A stretch of 64,000 bases of DNA, from NCBI RefSeq assembly GCF_041346945.1, contig NZ_CP166850.1, positions 5,440,501 through 5,504,500 of the forward strand, in the 5' to 3' direction. Of this stretch, positions 30,076-39,677 are shown piece by piece. Numbering within the stretch: the first letter of the stretch is position 1; each line of letters opens with the position of its first letter. The notes below the pieces were generated by a model that saw nothing but the letters and a program-made list of their open reading frames with translations, searched no databases and was not told where the DNA came from. A program made the translations under genes and the position numbers. This stretch comes from Amycolatopsis sp. cg9. Lineage in GTDB: Bacteria; Actinomycetota; Actinomycetes; Mycobacteriales; Pseudonocardiaceae.

Positions 30076-31629
30076 CTACAGCCTCAGCTGCAGCTGAGTG
30101 AGGATGCGCTGCGCGGGGTCGTCGAAGTCCACTCCGGACACCTCGGTCGCGCGGCGGACGCGGTAGCGCACGGTGTTCGGGTGGATGTTCAGCGCCCGCG
30201 CCGCCGCCCGGACGTCGCCGAACGCGTCCAGCCAGGCCAGGACCGCCGGGACGAGGATGCCGCCGTGCTCGGCGTCGTGTCCGGTGAGCGCGGTCAGGCG
30301 CGGGTCGCGGATGCGCGGCTGCCCGCCCAGGTACGCCAGCACCTCCGACAGCAGCACCTCGGCGCGGACGTCGGCCAGCGAGGCGACTTCGGCGGCCCAG
30401 TGCCCGCGCGCCATCGCCGCCAGCACGCGGTCGGCGTCGCCCCGGGACGCGGCCGCGTCGGACAGGCGCGGCACCACACCGCCGAGCGCCACCCGCACCG
30501 GGACGTCCAGGTGCCGCCGGGCGGTGGCGGCGATCTCGCGCGCCAGGGCCAGCACCGCCGCGTCGGAGTGCTCGGGCAGGTCCGGCAGCAGTGCGTAGAC
30601 GCGGCCGCCGATCACGCTCACCAGCGCGCTGCGCCGGTAGGCCGCCGTGTGCACGGCGATCAGGTGGACCAGCTCGGCGCGCCGCAGCTGGCGGTTGTCC
30701 GAGCGCTCCAGCGAAAACGCCAGCACCTGGGCCGGGCGCGACGGGTCGGCGCCGATGTCGTCGGCGACGGACTCCGCGTCGAGCCGCCCTTCCAGCAGGC
30801 TCGCCAGGAGGTCCTCGCGCAGCCGCAGTTCGGGGCTCGGCAGCGTGCGGGCGCGGATGAGCTGCGGGGCGAGGGTCCGGCTCGCGCCGAGCAGGGCCGT
30901 CTCGGCGCGTTCGGTGAGCGGCTGGGCGCCTTCCTGGACCCAGATCGTGCCGAGCGGCTGCTTGCCGGCGTGGATGCCGGCCGCGATCCGCCGCCGGATG
31001 CCCAGCTCGGGGCGCTCGTCGATGCGCACGATCCCCTCGCCGGCGCGCAGCCGCTGGTAGACGCCCCATTCGCGGAGCATCGCGAGGTAGCGTTCCGGGC
31101 CTTCGCGGCCGAGGATCGACAGCCGCCGCAGCTCGTCCACCTCGTCGCCCGCCCGCGAGTAGGCGAGCACGCGGTTCGCGGTGTCCTCGATGCTGACCAG
31201 GCCGCCGGTGAGCGTCGCGATGGTCTGGGCCAGGGCGAACAGGTCGCCGAGCACCTCGCCGCTGGCCGCCTCGCCGCCGGCGCGGGCCGCTTCGACGACT
31301 CCGCGGGCCAGCGACTCGACCTGCTCCCACCGCGCTTCGGTGCCGACGGTGAGCAGCGCGACGCCCGCGTCGGCGGCGACGTCGGCGCCCGTCGCGCCCT
31401 TGACCGCCACCGCGGCCGCGCCGCCGCGCCCGGCCGCGCGGATGGCCGGGGCCGCCGCCCGCCCCCGCGCGCCGATCACCAGCACCAGGTCGCCCGGCGA
31501 GGCTTCCAGGGGGTCCTCGGGGTCGAGGATCACGACGTCGGAGACCGGCACGCCCAGGCCGTGCGGTGCCACGACGACCTCGACGAGGGGCTCGCCGAGG
31601 GTCGCCAGCACGTGCCGCAGGGACGTCAT
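30076..31629 (-). CDS. PucR-family regulator, probable activator of proline catabolism
   Basis: A 517-residue regulator. The N-terminal half is a PucR ligand-type domain, a GGDEF-like middle domain follows, and the C-terminal HTH reads DVRAAARALNIHPNTVRYRV. It diverges from the pruA-putB operon by 124 bases. In actinobacteria PucR-type proteins adjacent to these genes activate them in response to proline, so that role is inferred from context. The product is cytoplasmic. Confidence 0.88.
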   Translation of the reverse strand: MTSLRHVLATLGEPLVEVVVAPHGLGVPVSDVVILDPEDPLEASPGDLVLVIGARGRAAAPAIRAAGRGGAAAVAVKGATGADVAADAGVALLTVGTEARWEQVESLARGVVEAARAGGEAASGEVLGDLFALAQTIATLTGGLVSIEDTANRVLAYSRAGDEVDELRRLSILGREGPERYLAMLREWGVYQRLRAGEGIVRIDERPELGIRRRIAAGIHAGKQPLGTIWVQEGAQPLTERAETALLGASRTLAPQLIRARTLPSPELRLREDLLASLLEGRLDAESVADDIGADPSRPAQVLAFSLERSDNRQLRRAELVHLIAVHTAAYRRSALVSVIGGRVYALLPDLPEHSDAAVLALAREIAATARRHLDVPVRVALGGVVPRLSDAAASRGDADRVLAAMARGHWAAEVASLADVRAEVLLSEVLAYLGGQPRIRDPRLTALTGHDAEHGGILVPAVLAWLDAFGDVRAAARALNIHPNTVRYRVRRATEVSGVDFDDPAQRILTQLQLRL

Positions 31630-31753
31630 CGCCGGGTTATCCGATCGGCCAAGATCATACGAGCGATTTTAGCCGGTTGGACAAGCCGCGCCGACGTGTC
31701 CGGAGTTACCGTTCGGGGCATCCAGACGTAGCAGGAATGGCAGAGGAGCCGCC

Positions 31754-33382
31754 GTGGACGCCGTGACCCAGACCCCCGCCCCGAAGAACGAGCCGGTGCT
31801 GACGTACGCGCCGGGCAGCGCCGAGCGCGCCGAACTCGAGGGTGCGCTCAAGCGGCTGGGCCAGGCGGAGCCGATCGACCTGACGGTCACCGTCGGCGGC
31901 GAGCAGCGTCCCGGCGGCGGCGAGAAGATCGACGTCGTCCAGCCGCACAACCACAAGCACGTGCTGGGCACCATCCACAGCGCCACGGCGCAGGACGCGA
32001 CCGACGCCATCGCCGCGGCCGCGAAGGCCGCGCCGGAGTGGCGCTCGCTGTCCTACGACGACCGCGCCGCGATCCTGCTGCGCGCCGCCGACCTGCTCAC
32101 CGGCAAGTGGCGCGCCACCCTGAACGCCGCCACCATGCTCGGCCAGTCCAAGACCGCGACCCAGGCCGAGATCGACTCCGCCTGCGAGCTCGCCGACTTC
32201 TGGCGCTTCAACGTCGAGTTCGGCCGCCGCGTGCTCACCGAGCAGCCGGTCAGCTCGGCGGGCGTGTGGAACCGGATGGAGCACCGGCCGCTCGAGGGCT
32301 TCGTCTACGCGATCACGCCGTTCAACTTCACCGCGATCGCCGGCAACCTGCCGACCGCGCCCGCGCTGATGGGCAACACGGTCCTGTGGAAGCCGTCGCC
32401 GACGCAGTCGTTCGCCGCGCACCTCACCATGCGGCTGCTCGAAGAGGCGGGCATGCCGCCGGGTGTCATCAACCTGCTGCCGGGTGACGGCAAGGCCGTC
32501 TCCGAGGTCGCCCTGACCCACCGCGACCTGGCCGGCATCCACTTCACCGGCTCGACCGCGACGTTCCAGCACCTGTGGGGCACGGTCGGCGCGAACATCG
32601 CCGGTTACCGCTCGTACCCGCGGCTGGTCGGCGAGACCGGCGGCAAGGACTTCGTGCTCGCGCACCCGTCCGCCGACCTCGACGTGCTGCGCACCGCGCT
32701 CGTCCGCGGCGCCTTCGAGTACCAGGGCCAGAAGTGCTCCGCCGCTTCGCGCGCGTACGTCCCGCGCAGCCTGTGGACGAAGCTGAAGGACGGCCTGGTC
32801 GCCGAGACCGAGGCACTGACCTACGGCGACGTCACCGACCTGTCGCACTTCGGCGGCGCGGTGATCGACGCCCGCGCGTTCGCCAAGCACGCCGCGCTGT
32901 TCGAGCGCGTCGCAGCCGATGACTCGGTGGAGGTGCTGACCGGCGGCACCGCCGACGACAGCGTCGGCTACTTCGTCCAGCCGACGATCCTGGTGTCGGA
33001 CAACCCGAAGCACGAGATCTTCTCGACCGAGTACTTCGGCCCGATCCTGTCGGTGCACGTCTACGAAGACGGCGACTTCGACGCCGTGCTCAAGCTCGTC
33101 GACGAGACCGCCGCCTACGCGCTGACCGGTGCGATCATCGCCAACGACCGCACGGCCGTGGCGAAGGCGTCGGAGGCGCTGCGGTTCGCCGCGGGCAACT
33201 TCTACGTCAACGACAAGCCGACCGGCGCCGTCGTCGGCCAGCAGCCGTTCGGCGGCGCGCGGGCCTCGGGCACCAACGACAAGGCGGGCTCGATCTTCAA
33301 CCTCCAGCGCTGGACCAGCCCGCGCTCGATCAAGGAGACGTTCGTCCCGCCGACCGCCGTCCGCTACCCGCACCAGGGCTGA
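31754..33382 (+). CDS. pruA: L-glutamate gamma-semialdehyde dehydrogenase
   Basis: A 542-residue aldehyde dehydrogenase that oxidises glutamate semialdehyde (from P5C) to glutamate with NAD, the second step of proline degradation. The catalytic cysteine is in EYQGQKCSAASRAYVP and the general-base glutamate in LVGETGGKDFV. FNFTAIAGNLPTAPALMGNTVLWKPS is the cofactor region (seen as FNFTAIAGNLP and VLWKPSPTQS). The GTG at 31754 follows GAGGAG. putB starts 13 bases downstream, so both are one operon. Confidence 0.95.
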   Translation: MDAVTQTPAPKNEPVLTYAPGSAERAELEGALKRLGQAEPIDLTVTVGGEQRPGGGEKIDVVQPHNHKHVLGTIHSATAQDATDAIAAAAKAAPEWRSLSYDDRAAILLRAADLLTGKWRATLNAATMLGQSKTATQAEIDSACELADFWRFNVEFGRRVLTEQPVSSAGVWNRMEHRPLEGFVYAITPFNFTAIAGNLPTAPALMGNTVLWKPSPTQSFAAHLTMRLLEEAGMPPGVINLLPGDGKAVSEVALTHRDLAGIHFTGSTATFQHLWGTVGANIAGYRSYPRLVGETGGKDFVLAHPSADLDVLRTALVRGAFEYQGQKCSAASRAYVPRSLWTKLKDGLVAETEALTYGDVTDLSHFGGAVIDARAFAKHAALFERVAADDSVEVLTGGTADDSVGYFVQPTILVSDNPKHEIFSTEYFGPILSVHVYEDGDFDAVLKLVDETAAYALTGAIIANDRTAVAKASEALRFAAGNFYVNDKPTGAVVGQQPFGGARASGTNDKAGSIFNLQRWTSPRSIKETFVPPTAVRYPHQG

Positions 33383-33395
33383 GGGAGACACCGTC

Positions 33396-34325
<930 letters not shown>

Positions 34326-34326
34326 A

Positions 34327-34366
34327 CACGACGAAGGCCGCCCCGCGGGGCGGCCTTCGTCGTGTG
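34327..34366. terminator. perfect 40-bp palindrome between putB and trxA
   Basis: Twenty bases (starting ACACGACGAAGGCCGCCCCG) are followed at once by their exact reverse complement. The element sits two bases after the putB stop and eight before the end of the convergent thioredoxin gene, so it can act as a bidirectional terminator. Confidence 0.85.
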
Positions 34367-34373
34367 GTGGTGG

Positions 34374-34745
34374 TCAGGCCTGTTCGGCCTCGGCTTCGGC
34401 GGCCTTGCGCTTGACCTCGTCCATGTCGACGTCGCGGGCCTGCTTGATGAGCTCTTCCAGCGCGGGCTCGGGGAGCGCGCCGGGCTGGGCGTAGATCAGC
34501 GTCTTGTCGCGGATGATGGCCAGCGTCGGGATGGAGCGGACGTCGAAGGCGGCGGCGAGCTGCTGCTGCGCTTCGGTGTCGACGCTCGCGAACACGATGT
34601 CGTCGTGCTTCTCGGAGGCCTTTTCGTAGACCGGCGCGAACTGGCGGCACGGCCCGCACCAGCTCGCCCAGAAGTCGATCAGGACGAACTCGTTGTCGTT
34701 TACCGTCTGGTCGAAGTTCTCGGCAGTCAGCTCAACGGTGCTCAT
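34374..34745 (-). CDS. trxA: thioredoxin
   Basis: A 123-residue thiol-disulfide carrier. The active site WASWCGPCRQF has the redox cysteines 30 and 33. The cis-proline lies in VRSIPTLAII. The C-terminus has an extra charged tail (DMDEVKRKAAEAEAEQA) compared with classic 105-residue thioredoxins. It is a monocistronic unit whose 3' end faces putB across a palindromic terminator. Confidence 0.95.
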   Translation of the reverse strand: MSTVELTAENFDQTVNDNEFVLIDFWASWCGPCRQFAPVYEKASEKHDDIVFASVDTEAQQQLAAAFDVRSIPTLAIIRDKTLIYAQPGALPEPALEELIKQARDVDMDEVKRKAAEAEAEQA

Positions 34746-34832
34746 GCCCCGGTCAACGAACCGGGCGCGGCGGGAATTCCCGGGGCCGGGGTAGCGTCTG
34801 CTTCAGCGCAACCCGGAAGAGGAGGACCACAG

Positions 34833-35075
34833 ATGGCCGACGGCGAAATCCTGGGCCGGATCGACGAGCTGATCGCGGAGGAGCACGAGCTCCGGTCGCG
34901 CTCGGTCGGCGTGGGGCTGAGCGGCGGCGACAAGGACCGCCTCACCGCGGTCGAGCAGCAGCTCGACCAGTGCTGGGACCTGCTGCGGCAGCGGCGGGCG
35001 AAGACCGAGTTCCACGAGAACCCGGACGACGCCGCGGCCCGCCCGGTCTCCGAGGTCGAGTCCTACCGCCAGTAA
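34833..35075 (+). CDS. DUF2630 family protein
   Basis: An 80-residue, charged, helical protein of the actinobacterial DUF2630 family. The conserved ILGRIDELIAEEHELRSR heptads are followed by LTAVEQQLDQCWDLLRQRRA, which suggests a small coiled-coil. Function unknown. GAAGAGGAGG lies upstream of the ATG. A GC-rich hairpin element follows its stop. Confidence 0.88.
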   Translation: MADGEILGRIDELIAEEHELRSRSVGVGLSGGDKDRLTAVEQQLDQCWDLLRQRRAKTEFHENPDDAAARPVSEVESYRQ

Positions 35076-35092
35076 ATCTTCTTCGGCGTTGC

Positions 35093-35135
35093 CCGGGGCT
35101 CCGCCCCGAGCCGGGGGCTCCGCCACCCGGACCCC
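35093..35135 (+). terminator. GC-rich double-hairpin element, 3' of DUF2630
   Basis: Second copy of the element at 1671-1714, about 41 of 43 bases identical when compared in gene orientation. It starts CCGGGGCTCCGCCCCGAG and contains GGGGGCTCCGCCACCC. Here it is followed by GAAAAAA, as a weak intrinsic terminator might be. Confidence 0.5.
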
Positions 35136-35236
35136 GAAAAAATTCGGGAGGCGATGTCGAAGACCCGGAGCCGGCTCCGTCCCCGGGGTGAAGGCGGCCG
35201 GGAACGCCGGTCGCCCACCACCGAGGGAGCACCACG

Positions 35237-35644
35237 ATGGCCAAGTACCTGCTGCTCAAGCACTACCGCGGCGCCCCGGAGGCAGTCAACTGCGTGCCGA
35301 TGGACCGCTGGACGCCCGAAGAGATCACCGCGCACATCCGGTACATGAGCGACTTCGCGGCCAAGCTCCGGGAGTCCGGCGAGTTCGTCGGGGAGCAGGG
35401 GCTCGCCCCCGAGGGGACGTTCGTCCGCTTCGACGGCGAAGGGCGCCCGCCGGTCACCGACGGCCCGTTCGCCGAGACGAAGGACCTCATCGCCGGCTGG
35501 ATGATCATCGACGTCGACAGCTACGAGCGCGCGCTCGAGCTGGCCGGCGAGCTGTCCGCGGCGCCGGGCGCGGGCGGGAAGCCGATCCACGAGTGGCTCG
35601 AGCTGCGCCCGTGCCTGACCCCGCTGCCGACCATCACGGAGTGA
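35237..35644 (+). CDS. YciI/DGPF-domain protein paired with an ECF sigma factor
   Basis: A 135-residue YciI-like protein. The DGPFAETKDLIAGWMIIDVDS segment (seen as DGPFAETK and LIAGWMI) is the family core. The gene overlaps the next, a sigma factor, by GTGA. DGPF proteins are the standard partner of ECF42-type sigma factors and probably bind or sense a ligand, but the mechanism is unclear. Confidence 0.88.
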   Translation: MAKYLLLKHYRGAPEAVNCVPMDRWTPEEITAHIRYMSDFAAKLRESGEFVGEQGLAPEGTFVRFDGEGRPPVTDGPFAETKDLIAGWMIIDVDSYERALELAGELSAAPGAGGKPIHEWLELRPCLTPLPTITE

Positions 35645-36801
35645 CCGGCCCGGTGGACGAAGTCCTGCTCCGCGGCCTCACCCCGGCCGTCCTGGCGATC
35701 CTCGTCCGCCGGGGAGCCCCCTTCGCGGCGGCCGAAGACGCCGTCCAGGAAGCGCTGATCGAGGCCGTCGCGGGCTGGGCGGACGGCCCGCCGCGGGACC
35801 CGAAGGGCTGGCTGGTCACGGTCGCCTGGCGCAAGTTCCTCGACGAGACCCGGTCGGACAGCGCCCGCCGCCGGCGGGAGGACGTCGTCGAAGCCGAGGT
35901 GGCGCCCGGGGACGTGCCCGCGGAGGACGACACGCTCCAGCTGTACTTCCTGTGCGCGCACCCGTCGCTGACGCCGTCGTCCGCGGTGGCGCTGACGCTG
36001 CGCGCGGTGGGCGGGCTGACCACGCGCCAGATCGCGCAGGCGTACCTGGTGCCCGAGGCGACGATGGGGCAGCGCATCAGCCGGGCCAAGAAGACGGTCT
36101 CGGGGGTGCGGTTCGACGAGCCCGGCGACGTCGCGACGGTGCTGCGCGTGCTGTACCTGGTGTTCAACGAGGGGTATTCGGGCGACGTCGACCTGGCGGC
36201 GGAGGCGATCCGCCTGACCCGCCGGCTGGCGGCGGCGATCGACCATCCGGAGGTGGCGGGGCTGCTCGCGCTGATGCTGCTGCACCACGCCCGCCGGGCC
36301 GGCCGGACCGGGCCGGACGGGGGCCTGGTCCCGCTGGCTTCGCAGGACCGGTCCTTGTGGGACACGGCGCTGATCGCCGAGGGGGTCGCGATCCTGCAGG
36401 CCGCGCTGGCCCGCGACCGCCTCGGCGAGTTCCAGGCCCAGGCGGCGATCGCGGCGCTGCACGCCGACGCGCCGACCGCGGCGGAGACCGACTGGGTGCA
36501 GATCGTCGAGTGGTACGACGAGCTGGCCCGGCTGACGGACAGCCCGGTCGTCCGGCTCAACCGCGCGGTGGCGGTGGGCGAGGCCGACGGGGCCCGGGCC
36601 GGCCTGGCCGCGCTGGCCGGGCTGGACCCGTCGCTGCCCCGGTACACCGCGGTGGCGGCGTACCTCCACGAGCGCGACGGCGACCCGGCGAAGGCGGCGG
36701 AGTTGTACGTCGAGGCGGCCCGGAAGGCGACGAACGCGGCGGAGATCGAGCACCTGACCCGCGAGGCGGCCCGGCTCCACACCGGCCTCCACGACTCTTG
36801 A
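35641..36801 (+). CDS. ECF42-like RNA polymerase sigma factor with C-terminal extension
   Basis: A 386-residue protein. The sigma-70 region 2 (about 15-80: AEDAVQEALIEAVAGW) and region 4 (about 110-155: TRQIAQAYLVPEATMGQRISRAKK) occupy the N-terminal part. A ~220-residue helical C-terminal domain of TPR-like repeats follows (YSGDVDLAAEAIRLTRRL ... LNRAVAVGEADGARAG). This architecture belongs to ECF42, which works without an anti-sigma factor. The GTG overlaps the YciI stop. Confidence 0.9.
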   Translation: MTGPVDEVLLRGLTPAVLAILVRRGAPFAAAEDAVQEALIEAVAGWADGPPRDPKGWLVTVAWRKFLDETRSDSARRRREDVVEAEVAPGDVPAEDDTLQLYFLCAHPSLTPSSAVALTLRAVGGLTTRQIAQAYLVPEATMGQRISRAKKTVSGVRFDEPGDVATVLRVLYLVFNEGYSGDVDLAAEAIRLTRRLAAAIDHPEVAGLLALMLLHHARRAGRTGPDGGLVPLASQDRSLWDTALIAEGVAILQAALARDRLGEFQAQAAIAALHADAPTAAETDWVQIVEWYDELARLTDSPVVRLNRAVAVGEADGARAGLAALAGLDPSLPRYTAVAAYLHERDGDPAKAAELYVEAARKATNAAEIEHLTREAARLHTGLHDS

Positions 36802-36858
36802 CCGCGAAGGGGCCGCCTCGCCGACCGCGGGCCCCGCGACTCAGCCGCGACCAGTGAG

Positions 36859-36911
36859 GTCGCGAATGACTCATTGGGGACCTCCGAGGTCCCCAATGAG
36901 TCATTCGCGAC
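36859..36911. repeat. perfect 25-bp inverted repeat, copy B
   Basis: Base-for-base identical to the 53-base palindrome at 26403-26455 (arms starting GTCGCGAATGACTCATTGGG, loop CCG). Here it lies between the convergent sigma-factor and hydrolase genes. Confidence 0.85.
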
Positions 36912-36947
36912 GTCCGTCGGGTGGGCGGGCCGGCGCCGCCCGGGCCG

Positions 36948-38525
36948 TCAGGCTGGGCAGAGGGTGCCGTTCGCGGGGATCTTCCCGTCCACCAGGAACG
37001 CCCGCGCCGCGTCGGTCACGCACGGCGAAGCGCCCACCGCTCCGTGGCCCGCGCCCTGCCACGTGATCGTCACCGCCGAGGGCATCTGGTCCGCCGCGCG
37101 CGTGCTGCCCACGCCCGGGGTCGACGGGTCGGCGGCCGTTGCGGCGACCAGGATCGGCGGGGCGCCCGGGGCGCCCGGGGCCGGCAGTGGTTCCGTGCGC
37201 ACCGGCCACGGTCCGCACCAGGCGAGCTGCTGCGCGATCACCGCGCCGAACTGCGGGTACTTCGCCCGCATGCCGGCCACCACCTGGTCGAGCTGGTCCG
37301 CCGACAGCCGGGACTGGCTGTCGTTGCACCGGGTCGCGATCGTCGCGTCGATCCGCGACGGCTGCGCGCGCGAGTCGTGCAGCACCGGTGCCGCGAACGC
37401 CGCCAGCGGGGCGATGTTCCCGCCGCGGGCCGCCACCACCGCGTCCGCCAGTTCCGGCCAGCGCGCGCGCTGCGAAAGTCCCGAGTAGACGGCGAACATC
37501 GCCACCCCCGGGCCGAACGGGACGCCGTCGTCGGTCGCCGGGGTGGTGGCGCGCAGCTGCTCGGTCAACGCCGCCAGGGCCGCCTTCGGGTCGCCCAGCG
37601 CGCAGCCGCGGGACGCGCAGTCCGTGCCGAACGCGTCCAATGTGGACTGCGCGCCGGCCGCGACCGCGTCGAGCACCGCCGCGGTGTCCGCGCCCGGGTC
37701 CGGGACGCCGTCGAGGACCACGCGGCCGACCTGGCCGGGGAAGCGGACCGCGTACTCGGCCAGCACCTTCGAGCCGTCGCCGCGGCCGAGCGCGTTCAGG
37801 CGCTCCATGCCCAGCTGCTTGCGCACCTCGTCGAGGTCGCCCGCCGTGCGCCAGCTGTCCAGCGCCGTCTGGGAGTCGTCCAGCTCGATCGCGCACTGCT
37901 GGCCGGCCTTGCGGGCCGCGTCCAGCACGTCCTGCAGGCCGCCCTGGACCGGGTCGGCGTCGATCAGGTCGTGGCGGATGTCCGGCGGCACGCACTGGGC
38001 CGCGCCGGACATCCCGGTGCCGCGGCGGTCCACGCCCACCAGCGAGAACTTCTCCAGGAACGCCGGCGGCAGCGTCGCGGCCAGCCGCGCCGCGTACACC
38101 GTGCCCGGCTCGCCGTCGACGTCGTTGACGACCACCAGCGGCACCGGCCCGCTGCCCACCTTCAGCGCCAGCAGCCGCACCAGCGACCGGCGGGGCTCGC
38201 CCGGGGCGTCCAGCGGGGCGGTGACGCGCGCGCAGGTGAAGTGCAGGCTGTCCGGGACCGCGGGGGTGCCGATCCGCTGCCGGGTGTCGTCGTCGCAGTC
38301 GGCCCACTTCAGCGACGGCGACTGCGGTTCGGCCAGCGGCGGCAGCGGCACCGACGGCGTCCCGGCCGGCGTGCTGCCGGTGGTCTTCCCGTCGTTCTCG
38401 ACCAGCGCCGGGCGCACCGACGGCCCGGCGGCGCACCCCGCGGCGGCGGCCAGGACGAGCAGCGCGACCAGGACACGGGAACGGCGGCGGCGCACGGGCG
38501 GGATCCTCACGTCGAGCACGATCAA
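36948..38525 (-). CDS. secreted TAP-like alpha/beta-hydrolase, nucleophile serine absent
   Basis: A 525-residue protein with an N-terminal Arg-rich signal and hydrophobic stretch ending LVLAAAAGCAAG, compatible with a lipoprotein. Alpha/beta-hydrolase parts include VGVDRRGTGMSG, the strand before LNALGRGDGSK and the C-terminal His in GAGHGAVG. The family nucleophile motif GxSxG reads G-R-G249-D-G, so a glycine replaces the serine. The acidic residue (TAADPSTP) and histidine remain. It may bind rather than cleave, or use an unusual nucleophile. An alternative start lies about five codons downstream. Confidence 0.75.
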   Translation of the reverse strand: MIVLDVRIPPVRRRRSRVLVALLVLAAAAGCAAGPSVRPALVENDGKTTGSTPAGTPSVPLPPLAEPQSPSLKWADCDDDTRQRIGTPAVPDSLHFTCARVTAPLDAPGEPRRSLVRLLALKVGSGPVPLVVVNDVDGEPGTVYAARLAATLPPAFLEKFSLVGVDRRGTGMSGAAQCVPPDIRHDLIDADPVQGGLQDVLDAARKAGQQCAIELDDSQTALDSWRTAGDLDEVRKQLGMERLNALGRGDGSKVLAEYAVRFPGQVGRVVLDGVPDPGADTAAVLDAVAAGAQSTLDAFGTDCASRGCALGDPKAALAALTEQLRATTPATDDGVPFGPGVAMFAVYSGLSQRARWPELADAVVAARGGNIAPLAAFAAPVLHDSRAQPSRIDATIATRCNDSQSRLSADQLDQVVAGMRAKYPQFGAVIAQQLAWCGPWPVRTEPLPAPGAPGAPPILVAATAADPSTPGVGSTRAADQMPSAVTITWQGAGHGAVGASPCVTDAARAFLVDGKIPANGTLCPA

Positions 38526-38570
38526 GGGCAGGGGCCAGCCGAGCTTCGCACGGCCGGTGTGGGACGAGGG

Positions 38571-39659
38571 TTAGCGGGTCCGCACGACCTGGCCGCGGAA
38601 CACCGCGTCGAGGTCGTAGCGCGCCGGCTCCTCGAGCTGGCTGTAGTCGCACGACGCGGCTTCGCGATCGGGACGCCAGCGCTTGAACCGCGCGTTGTGC
38701 CGGAACCGCGACGGCATGCCGCCTTCGGTGTTCTCGTAGGCGACTTCGACGACGCGCTCGGGCCGCAGCGGCACCCACTCGTGCTCGGTGGCGCGCCACC
38801 GCGTGATGCCGCCCGGGATGCGCTGCCCCGACCCCTGAGCCCGCCCGCCCCACGGGTGGTCTTCGCCGTCGGTGACCAGCGGCGCCAGCTCTTCGGCCAG
38901 TTCGCGGCGGCGGGGCATCGGGAACGACCCGACCGTGCCGACGTGGTGCAGCACGCCCTGTTCGTCGTGCAGGCCGAGCAGGAACGAGCCGACCAGTTCG
39001 CCGGGGCCGCCGTCGACGTGCCAGCGCAGCCCGGCCAGCACGCAGTCGGCGGTGCGCACGTGCTTGTACTTCAGCATCACGCGCTTGCCGGGGGTGTACG
39101 GCTCGTCGAGGGGCTTGCCGATGACGCCGTCGAGACCGGCGCCCTCGAACAGCTCGAACCAGTGCCGCGCGGTGGCCGGGTCGGTGGTGGCCGGGGTGAG
39201 CGGGAACCGGTCGCCGGCCAGCTCCACGAGCCGGTCGCGCCGCACCGACGTCGGTTCGTCGAGCAGCAGGTCGCCGTCGAGGGCGAGGACGTCGAAGGCG
39301 ACGAACTCGGCGGGCTGCTCGGCCGCCAGGAGCGTGATCCGGCTTTCGGCCGGGTGGATCCGCTCGGTGAGGGCGTCGAAGTTCAGCCGCCCGTCCCGCG
39401 CGACGACGAGTTCGCCGTCCAGCACCACCCGCGGCGGCAGGACCTCCAGCAGCCGGGCCACCGCTTCCGGGAAGTACCGGTTGAGCGGCTTTTCCGCGCG
39501 CGACTGCAGGTACAGCTCGTCGCCGTCGCGGAAGACGAGGCAGCGGAAGCCGTCCCACTTGGGCTCGAACAGCAGGCCGCGGGAGTCCGGGATGGCCTTC
39601 GCGGGCTTGGCGAGCATCGGCTTCAGCGGCGGCTGCAGCGGTAGGGGCATGCTGCGCAT
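38571..39659 (-). CDS. ligC: ATP-dependent DNA ligase (LigC-like)
   Basis: A 362-residue ligase that joins nicks and ends with ATP. The adenylated lysine is Lys34 in FEPKWDGFRC. The other nucleotidyltransferase motifs are VVLDGELVV (IIIa), FVAFDVLAL, GVIGKPLDEPYTPGKR (IV) and VMLKYKH (V). An OB-fold domain ends the protein (RPERVVEVAYENTEGG). It resembles mycobacterial LigC. A stand-alone NHEJ polymerase lies 11 kb away, and no Ku is visible. The start could also be Met4. Confidence 0.92.
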   Translation of the reverse strand: MRSMPLPLQPPLKPMLAKPAKAIPDSRGLLFEPKWDGFRCLVFRDGDELYLQSRAEKPLNRYFPEAVARLLEVLPPRVVLDGELVVARDGRLNFDALTERIHPAESRITLLAAEQPAEFVAFDVLALDGDLLLDEPTSVRRDRLVELAGDRFPLTPATTDPATARHWFELFEGAGLDGVIGKPLDEPYTPGKRVMLKYKHVRTADCVLAGLRWHVDGGPGELVGSFLLGLHDEQGVLHHVGTVGSFPMPRRRELAEELAPLVTDGEDHPWGGRAQGSGQRIPGGITRWRATEHEWVPLRPERVVEVAYENTEGGMPSRFRHNARFKRWRPDREAASCDYSQLEEPARYDLDAVFRGQVVRTR

Positions 39660-39677
39660 TCTGCGGAAAACCCCGGC

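Noticed and set aside
29399..31330. A 643-codon frame joining the MDMPI gene with sequence upstream
   Set aside because: The upstream part lies over the PucR-like gene in another frame of the same strand and has only low-complexity Arg/Ala/Pro sequence.
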